A stretch of 64,000 nucleotides of DNA from Trebouxia sp. TZW2008 (taxonomy: Eukaryota > Chlorophyta > Trebouxiophyceae > Trebouxiales > Trebouxiaceae): contig BDIU01000155.1 of assembly GCA_002118135.1 (NCBI GenBank), positions 186,001 to 250,000 of the forward strand. Direction: 5' to 3'. Made by a program: the position numbers and the translations under genes. The notes beneath the pieces were generated by a model. The model ran no database searches, was not told where the DNA came from, and was given only the letters and a program-made list of their open reading frames with translations. Of the stretch, positions 56,908 through 64,000 are shown piece by piece; the first letter of the stretch is position 1; every line of letters begins with the position of its first letter.

Positions 56908-58540
56908 GTGCGGTTGTCTTGCAGAAGGCGCACGTCTCAGCTAACTTTTGGCTTCCTGCAGCTTCTTGTGCTCTCACCAAAATTTCGTCCTGCAAGGTTG
57001 CTGAGTAGAAACAACGTCCACTGCAGGAGGTCATTTGCGTTCTCTCATGCTGCAAACCGCCGACGACAGGCACCAGTTGGGGATATAGAAACTGGGCAGG
57101 CGGCACCTGGAGCACAGTTGCGTGCAGATGACAACTGTTCTCCCAGAGGCACTGGTCTTGTACCAGCAATTTCAGCCCCAAGTGCTCTTGAGAGGCAGAT
57201 TGCTCAAAACGTTGACAGTCCTACTTCACCCTCACCCTCACCCTTCCACAGACAACCATCAGCGTTATCTACTGGGCTGATAAGTCCTGCAGTCAGCCCC
57301 AATGCACAGAGCACCTCAACAAACGTTATTGGCAAGCTGCTTGGCAGTAGAAGCTTGAAGCGCTCACCAAGTGGCACACAGCCAGTTTGTTTGATCTGTT
57401 TAGAGAACTTGACTCCCGAAGATTTTGAGGCAAGCACTTTCCTGGCATCCATTGCACACCTTGGCTTTGTGGATTGTTGATGAGACTCTGTTATATCTTT
57501 GTCATGCTCATTGTAATTTTGCACTGTTGTGTCTGCTGGCTGTCTGAACCTATCTAGTGATTTATTGTTGGCCATCTGAAACTTGCATCCTACCCTGTGG
57601 TAAGTGCTGAACTCATGACAGTCAATGTTCCGCAGGCTGGAGAAGCGATACAGCTTGAATGTGAATGCCGAGGAGACCTAGCACTGAGACATAACACATG
57701 TGCTGTCAAATGGGCTCATGTCAAGGGTGACAATGTTTGTGATATTTGCAAACAGCCCATCAAGAATCTGCCTGCCATCACTCCCAGGGCTCCCTCTGAG
57801 CCAGGCAGTGACGTTGACATGACAGGCTTTGACGATGTTGATGCACAAAATCACCCACATGGACTCCACGGTAAATACAGCTGTAATGTACAAACATACA
57901 GTGTGCACTGCAGTTGCATACTTGGGTTTCATTCTGCACATATGACATTGGTGTGGCGTGTAGTTGGACACAGCTGATGCTTGGGCAGCTGGTACTTGAC
58001 AGCACAGACTGTTATGCACATTTGCGGGTTTTCCTGCAGCAGGCATTTTTGTGTGCTGCATTGCACATGGATTGACATTTCAGGCACAGCCAGGGTGGTC
58101 AGCAATTCTCATTTGTGGACCACACAATATCCAAATTGGGCTGTGTTGCATTGTGTGAATATTGTGCATTGGTGTTTGAGCAGACTTGCTGATGTGCAGG
58201 ACCCTTTATGGCAGAGCAGATGCCCAGCAACTCAGATATTGTCTTCGACTGTATCAGAGTCACCTGGGTGGCAATGATCATCTGCATTCTCTTCTTTGAG
58301 ATGAGCCTGGCCTCAGCACTATGGACAGGAATCATCACAGGATTGGCATACACCTTGTTTGTTAGAGCCATGTATCAGTCTCAGCTGGATGTTCTACATA
58401 GAGAACAGGCTTTGCGCCAGGGTCGCTTACAGTCAGCAGGATTGCAACCACCAGTTGATGCAGCAAGTCCACAGTCACCTGCACATCCCCCAGTCCAGCA
58501 GCCACAGCAGCAGCAACATCCATATGTCATTGTAGTATAG
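56908..58540 (+). CDS. RING-CH (MARCH-type) membrane protein, putative E3 ubiquitin ligase; 5' end unresolved
   Basis: Recognised exons: about 56908-57429, 57636-57870, 58200-58540. The RING-CH finger is C4HC3: CLIC at the end of the first exon, CEC, H and C in CRGDLALRHNTC, then CDIC. This is the variant of plant and animal MARCH-like membrane ligases that ubiquitinate membrane proteins. After it come an acidic linker (DVDMTGFDDVD) and two hydrophobic segments (VTWVAMIICILFFEMSLA and LWTGIITGLAYTLFVRAM), then a Pro/Gln-rich tail ending VIVV. The N-terminal part is Ser/Pro-rich and disordered. No ATG lies in the open frame upstream of the finger, so a first exon is missing. 56908 is only where the open frame becomes readable. 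The first intron is GC-AG. Confidence 0.85.
57430..57635 (+). other. GC-AG intron splitting the RING-CH finger
   Basis: Exon ends TTTTGAG, intron begins GCAAGC and ends TTCCGCAG, phase 0. The join puts CLIC and CEC at the normal RING-CH spacing. No GT donor is available in the open frame before the TGA at 57478. Confidence 0.87.
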
Positions 58541-58920
58541 CTCATGCAGACTGGCGTTTCATGTTGCCCCACACCCTTTTCAGCAAACTTAGACAGTTCA
58601 ACATGCCGTTGTAGAGTAATGTGAGTGCCATTGCATCTTGCAGGATGTTGTCCATTTTGCTTTTTCACTTGAGTGTTGTGACAGACTCTTCTCATGCAGG
58701 AGTTGTACTGAAGTTTGAGCTTGCATTCACAAATTCAACGAAGTGTACATTGTGCAGTTGACCTCTTGTAGTGACTGTACACAAAGCTGCATTTTCTGCA
58801 ATTCTCCAGATTTGCATCTGACAAATCTGTGTTCTTGTGCTTTCATAAATACCAATTCACTGTTCTAAAGTACATAATGGCACAGGCGCTTCCCTCTACG
58901 ACTTGAAGGCATGCTCCACT
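58541..58920. other. Convergent 3' intergenic region (RING-CH and UPF0301 genes)
   Basis: 380 bp between convergent stops. No feature recognised in it. Confidence 0.5.
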
Positions 58921-60864
58921 TCATGGTGCAATGCCCGCCTTCTTCAACACTTTCTGCCAGATCTGATCTCTGTGCTGGACTGTGTCTGCCTCTTGCTCAC
59001 CTGCGCAAGTGGGACAAAGCTGGGGCTCAATCTCTGCAAAAGCATTGCACTTTGTCTGGGTCACAGCAGTTCAAAGCACTCTTAGGCACATCTAGCATGC
59101 AAAAGAGGTGCTGCCAGTCAGGGTTGCAAGCTTCTGCTTGCCGTGAGCTCAGAAGCTTGAGCATGCATCTGACTACCTGTCGGCATGCAAGCATGTATGA
59201 CAATGCCAAAGCTCAACAGCAGAATCTCAGGACGACGCGATGCTGCTGGAATGTGCTGCATGCTGTGTAGCAGTGCTCAGACTGGCCAGCAAGACTTTAC
59301 CAAAGAGGCAGTCATGCAGCAAGTTGCTGCTGGCTGCCACAACATGCCAACAGCCTGCTTGGACCTCGCTCTGCAACTGACCAGGGCTCCATGCCGCGCA
59401 TCCAATGAGCAGCTGCATTTGACCCTGCACTAACTGACCCAGACGGGACTTCTTGTTTACATCTTCAAGGCCCCCAACATACAAAGCCTGCGATCCATCA
59501 ACAAGTGCTACCTCAGCTTTGCAGCCGCATAGTCGAAGAGCCCTCATTGCTTTCACACATGATGAAATGAATCCCCAGGCAAACTTTTACGTGTGCTGAA
59601 CAGAGAGAGGCAAGAGCGCTAGTGCAGCCCTGTCTTGGATTAACGCATGTGCTGCAACCATAATTGCAGATCATGATCTAAGATGAAGAACCGGTCATTG
59701 CAAGACCTGCATCAGAGCAGGCGTAAGCGTTTGCTGCAGCGCAAGGTTGAAGGCACACCTCAAGGAAGGCTGCATTACCATTCACGCAGACAGCAAGCAT
59801 CAGCATGGCATGACTGCACAATTGGAGAAAAGACAGCAAAATTAGAGCACAGCTAGTGGCTGACCTGAATAATTTCAGTGGCTCCTTTCACCTCATCGCA
59901 TGTGTGCAGCAGGTTTGCAGAATTTGTTCTGCACGGGCCTCCATAGCACACTTGCCTGCCACGCAAATTGTCTGCAACACATGCATGCAGAGGTTGCCAG
60001 ATGTGATCTAGGCAAACAACACATGATCAAACACCATATCAAGCAAAGCTTTACAGCAATACAGCATCTGCAGCTCAATCATGAGGTGCATCATTGCATA
60101 TGGTACCTGATAGCTCAAGTTCTATTGAAGCATCGATGATGTGGCGTGGCAAGGGCATATTTATGACAAAGCCGCTGCTGCCAATAGAGTCTGTATATGG
60201 CAGAAGCAACATTGAGTGCCGCAGCTATGTCTCAGGAGCTTTGCTGGCAAAAATGGTATCAGAGTTGGGTTTTGACCAAAAGGAGCTGAATGTGCAGAAC
60301 ATAATGGTGAAATGGTACCATGTTGACACAACAGGACTACAGTGTGGGTGAACTCTGCCATATCTTCCCGGCGCCCAAGCAAAAGACAGCCTTTCTCTGG
60401 CAGACCCAGTTCATGAGCCCATGCTTTGTGGTCAGCAGGCTTTTGTGCCAATTTTTCTGTGAGCGCAGAACTTGTGCGCTCAAGTGCAACCAAATGAGCC
60501 CGAAAGCTTCTCCAGTCAGTGAGCTGCAGCAGGTTGCATAGTGTTCCGTCTAAGAAACCAGTTGCAACACTCTGTCAGTTTGCAAAGTTTGTCATACCTC
60601 ATTTGGTGTGGGTGCTGCGTCTGGCTGTGCCTCGTGGGACTCATCAGCATGGCTGCGTAGCCTCCTCTGAGGCCTATAGAGTGGGGCATCTTATCAGCAT
60701 GCAAATGCCATCTCAACACTGGCAGTCACGTTGTTGCATATGTTTGCGTACCCGTGAGAGTGCCCGCGAGAAAGCTTAGGGTGAGCATGCAACGTCCGGT
60801 TAGGAGCCAAATAAGCGTGACAACCCGCTAAACTCGATATAGTTTCTCGAGCCGGGATCTGCAT
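58921..60864 (-). CDS. UPF0301/AlgH-like (DUF179) protein, probably plastid-targeted
   Basis: The family is conserved from bacteria (AlgH/YqgE) to plastids; its biochemical function is not firmly known. Minus-strand exons: 60864-60752, 60673-60598, 60523-60319, 60190-60107, 59549-59301, 59000-58921; 268 residues, in frame. Diagnostic stretches are LTDWRSFRAHLVALE, WAHELGLPEKGCLLLGRRED, FTHTVVLLCQHDSIGSSGFVI, SQALYVGGLEDV, and the hallmark IGCAAWSPGQLQSEVQAGCW, ending with DQIWQKVLKKAGIAP. The first about 40 residues (MQIPARETISSLAGCHAY onward) are rich in Ser, His and basic residues with few acidic ones, as in a transit peptide. The exon start at 59549 could also lie a little further in (after GCAAAG). 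Confidence 0.88.
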
Positions 60865-61423
60865 GGCTGACAAAACTAAGGACGCTGCAAGTCATGTCGA
60901 CATAAAGGAGTCAAGGGCAAGCTGCGATGCATGCAGTAGGCTCAGCATGCGAATTGCTGAACGCTCACAGTTGCCGAAGACTTGGGCAATGAAATGTGTT
61001 CATAATTTGAGTCACGGAAAGGCATGCAGATGAAACCAGCCATGAATCCACCATGGCTGGAGAAAGAGCATGAAAAGTGCTGCAAGGAATATCGTGCGTG
61101 TGTCACTCTGTGTTGAAGCTTGATGCAGCAATCGACATTCAGCATATGCATTATACTGTTTATGCATCAACAAGTCATGATGGAGCGCTGATGCCCGGGC
61201 ATCACGGGTGATGGGCCATGAACTAGTACCGTACAGGTGCAACATCTCAGACTATGGGATGAGGCGCAGATATGCACGTATGCATGCAAGTGTGCTAGTC
61301 GGAATAATGGATAAGCGTTTTTACAGGACCTTATTGCGTAGCTAGATGTGGCATGTTATAATGTAGATAGTGGAACTGATCATGATGGATGATGTACGTG
61401 GCGTTACGAGATCAGCTGCTTCT
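60865..61423 (-). promoter_or_regulatory. Region between UPF0301 and CsbD-like genes (promoter of the former, 3' end of the latter)
   Basis: About 560 bp between two head-to-tail minus-strand genes. It holds a TGTAA polyadenylation-like motif at 61325-61321 (minus) about 100 bp after the CsbD-like stop. No coding sequence recognised. Confidence 0.5.
61321..61325 (-). terminator. Probable TGTAA polyadenylation signal of the CsbD-like gene
   Basis: TGTAA on the minus strand, 99-103 bp downstream of the stop codon at 61424, a spacing normal for short algal 3' UTRs. Confidence 0.5.
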
Positions 61424-62076
61424 TTACTTGTTTGCCTCCTTCTTGGCATCTCCCTTCACCTGCCTGGCCTTGCCTGCAAGTCATCAACAATGCTGCGTCA
61501 GGACACTGTCATACCAGCTTTGGAGTACAGTCATGACTAGAATTGGCAACTTGTGCCTAGGCTATCAAACTACACGGTGATATGCTTACCCTCAGCCTCT
61601 TTCTGGTCGTTGCCTGTAACCTTGGCGACGTTCTTCTTGAGGCCACCAGCCAGTGAGTCACCAGCGCCCTCGGCGTAGCCCTTGGCCTGCAAGTACGGCA
61701 TCAGTTTCAGATGGAAGAATGTTGCGTCAGAGAAGCCAGCGTCGCAACATCATACAGCATTACCTTTGCGGCCTCGACCTCAGTGTTGCCCTCGGCACGC
61801 TTTGCCTTGCCTACAGTTAGACAAAGCACACTTGCAAAAGGAAGCCCTCACAGTCAGAATTTGAAAGTTCTAGACTGGTCTCGCTGCGTACCCTCAGACT
61901 CCATCTGCTTGGCACCGACAGCGGCACCAAGAGTCTCCTTGACTGCACCCTGTGCGGCCTTAAGGTTGCCGGTAACCTGCAGCCAGGAGGGATTGAGATG
62001 CAGTCCACGTCAGCACGCAACCTAAACGACAGAGCAATCTGCAAGGCCTCACCTTGCTTGGCTCACTGCCTGTCAT
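61424..62076 (-). CDS. CsbD-like (UPF0337) small hydrophilic protein
   Basis: CsbD-like proteins are small, Lys/Glu/Gly/Ala-rich, unstructured and often stress-induced; the molecular role is unclear. Minus-strand exons: 62076-62053, 61976-61892, 61810-61764, 61686-61590, 61473-61424; 303 nt, 100 residues. MTGSEPSK is followed by two CsbD-type repeats, VTGNLKAAQGAVKETLGAA and KKNVAKVTGNDQKEAEGK, with ARQVKGDAKKEANK at the end; the VTGN motif is present twice. Each of the five exons covers a natural repeat segment and the introns are all short (76-116 bp). No signal peptide or membrane segment. It is head to head with the bZIP gene. Confidence 0.9.
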
Positions 62077-62428
62077 CTCGATAGATATGTGAAAGAGAAA
62101 GAAAGCAAGGGTCTGTAAGCGTTTGATGCGCGAAGGAAGCTTGAAGCAAGTTTTGACTTTGACACCGAAGTCGCGCTCTTCTTGTAGCAGGTTCTCAGGC
62201 GGCAATCTAAATATTGTCAATATTCTGGAAAAAGGGTAAACCCGAACATTAGCGAAATATTACCCTCCTGAACCCTTACAGAGACACCTGGCACTGCCAA
62301 TTCTCTTTGCCGTGCCTTGTAGCGATCGTGATTCCTGCGCGATTGCTCTCGGGTGCCAAGATGGGCAGAGTCGCCTGCCGCTGAGCTTGCTGGTTTGAGT
62401 CGATCCCTGGCCCGCGAAGCTGCGGGCA
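62077..62428. promoter_or_regulatory. Compact divergent promoter of CsbD-like and bZIP genes
   Basis: 352 bp separate the two start codons, so both promoters and 5' UTRs lie here. An in-frame TGA upstream of the bZIP ATG supports that start. I see no confident TATA box or named element. Confidence 0.55.
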
Positions 62429-64000
62429 ATGTACCAACTAGATCAGACACCATTACCCAACTGGACAACACCTCTGGACCCGGTTGACTTGTTTTGGCAG
62501 CATGATTCTAGTTTCTCTGAGCCGACGCATCTGCCAGCCAAAATATCACCTTCTGCCTCCTTGCAAACATCGAGTAGGCCAGCCGATAGCCGGTGGCCCG
62601 AAAGCATTGCAACTCGTGACGGAGCACAGACGCAAGTAGGATCTACGGCACAGCCAGATCACATGTGGGAGCCGATCCCAAGCGCACCCAGCGATACTCG
62701 GGAGGAAGTGCTCAATCTGTTCAGCGCCAGTGAAGCGCCACAGCTTGAGCCCGCAAAGCATGAGTCTGCTCAGTCCGCCCCAGCGCCTTCCGGCCTCACA
62801 GCTGCAAGCGAGAAAAGTGGCAACATTCGCCGAGACGTCTCAGCACTGTCACGGACGCGCAGTCAGCCCCATACGTCAGAGCAGAAGCAAGCCAATGCTC
62901 GCGAATCGCAGAAGCGGTTCCGAATGAGACAAAAGGTACAGCGCACACGCTGCACCACCATCGAAACCGCTGTTGAGTACCTGAACATGATCAGCAGCCC
63001 TGTTTCGGCGCGCGGACAACTTGCAGAAGCAATTGCCCCAACGCCTAGTAGCAGCACTGCCACAAAATGCTTGTCTGCTGTTGCAGGCACGAGCACAGGC
63101 CACAGAGGCACAGCTTGCTTCAACAGTTGCAGAACTGTGCAATCTGCGAGTGCGACAGCAACAGCTGGAGAGCAGAAATCTTTTGCTGGAAAAGTGCTCA
63201 CGCTTGAGTAACCAACAGCATGATGAGCTTGCTGGGGTATGTCTCTCACAGCTGGTGTCCTGTACGTGACGGACTCAGGGCATGACTCGACCCCCTGATT
63301 CCACTCATGCTCATGCTCTGTTCTTGCAGGAAGGTCCATATGAGAGACTGTACATTGCGCACGAAACAGATGCCTCAGAAAATGGACCATCAGTGACAAT
63401 TTCTGTGCGTGGGGCACGACACAGCATGACTGTGCAAGAAATCAGTGTCATGCCAGTATCGCAATTTGCCTTCTTGTGGACGGTGAGGGTCAAGATTTTG
63501 ACATGCATGATACCAACAAAACCTGTTGCCAGTTCATTGTGTAGACAAGCATATGCTTTTCAGTGTGGCAATATATATTGTTTGAAGAAGAAACCTTGCA
63601 GCTGTCACGAATGTGGGCTCTGACAGTCAACCTCGCGCTCTGTGTTAGCCTCCAGCGAGTGCTTTGCCAAAATTCCATGGACCATCCCAAGTCATCTGAA
63701 GCTATCCCATTGAATCGCTGGTCCTAGCTGCTCTGCATACAGGCCCTTCAGCCTTAGGATTTGGTTCTGCAACAGTAGAGTGCTTATGCAGGAGTACATC
63801 AGAGAGATTGGGGCATGTCTTATACAACTTGAACAGAAACAGGATCTGATCACCCAGCATCTCATGGAGAGGTTGACTATTGAGTCAAGCCGGCTTATCG
63901 GCTTGATTAAGCTGCTGAACCATGATGTACATCAAGCCATGCTAGATGGCAAGCTGGACCCAAACCTGGCCAACACACACAAGCTGGGATCTGCATTCTA
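62429..64000 (+). CDS. bZIP transcription factor (3' end beyond the window)
   Basis: DNA-binding dimeric regulator, nuclear. Exons 62429-62935, 63087-63236, 63330-63482 and 63792 to beyond 64000. After a disordered Ser/Pro/Gln-rich N-terminus, the basic region (about residues 153-171) reads NARESQKRFRMRQKARA and the zipper follows across the intron with Leu at heptad spacing (Leu 179 and 186; Leu 189, 196 and 203). Aligned on QKRFRMRQK against Pap1/AP-1-like factors (QRAFRERK), the position of the invariant Asn holds Ala, with Asn one residue earlier. Downstream FAFLWTEYIREIGACLIQLE and MERLTIESSRLIGLIKLL form a helical C-terminal region seen in algal bZIPs. The start is the first ATG after an in-frame TGA. 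Confidence 0.88.

Noticed and set aside
58911..59270. 119-codon plus-strand open frame near 59 kb
   Set aside because: It is antisense to the UPF0301 exons, which have clear family motifs.
1..64000. tRNA or other structured RNA genes
   Set aside because: Reading both strands I saw no cloverleaf with TTCRA-type loop; a covariance-model scan would be needed to be certain.

Overview
This window is nuclear DNA from a eukaryotic green alga (chlorophyte). The evidence is spliceosomal introns throughout, about 73 of which I could place by frame and by homologous protein flanks. The gene families are of Viridiplantae type: an AT-less multimodular PKS, a SAPS protein, a DNL zinc finger, a MOSC/mARC protein, a RING-CH protein, a UPF0301 protein, a CsbD-like protein and a bZIP. 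CAG/GCATGC-rich sequence and TGTAA polyadenylation-like motifs fit the same picture. I cannot name the species; a trebouxiophyte-like alga is a guess. All splice models were built by eye, with no searches, and each complete model closes in frame.

Positions 1-41934 (+) are the 3' part of one giant modular type I polyketide synthase gene: 39 exons and 38 introns in the window, with 26,894 coding nt giving about 8,963 residues. In order it holds the end of a KR with an ACP doublet, then six modules without any AT domain: A = KS-DH0-KR-ACP, B = KS-DH-ER-KR-ACP, C = KS-DH-KR-ACP-ACP, D = KS-DH-ER-KR-ACP, E = KS-DH0-ACP, F = KS-DH0-ACP. Three consecutive thioesterase-like domains end the protein: the first and third keep Ser/Asp/His, the middle one has lost them. 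Malonyl loading must come from an enzyme in trans. If the line is colinear, the last two modules leave a 3,5-dioxo thioester for release.

Positions 43179-51627 (+) are a 14-exon gene for a SAPS-domain (SIT4/PP6-associated) phosphatase regulator. From about 52 kb the genes become compact: DNL zinc-finger protein (+, 52143-53217), MOSC-domain mARC-like protein with a C-terminal membrane anchor (-, 53967-56064), RING-CH membrane E3-type protein (+, about 56908-58540), UPF0301/AlgH-like protein (-, 58921-60864), CsbD-like 100-residue protein (-, 61424-62076) and a bZIP factor running off the window (+, 62429-end).

The most unusual signal is in the introns of the PKS and SAPS genes. At least 13 introns carry extra, decayed copies of the adjacent exon edge (ghost exons), made by local tandem duplications with periods of about 78-183 bp that span a splice site. 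Some copies keep an acceptor or donor and an open frame before a stop, so they could act as poison exons or decoy splice sites. A second signal is an excess of GC-AG introns: five among about 73, all with strong GCAAG/GCAAA donors, two of them at module-paralogous positions where the sister introns keep GT.
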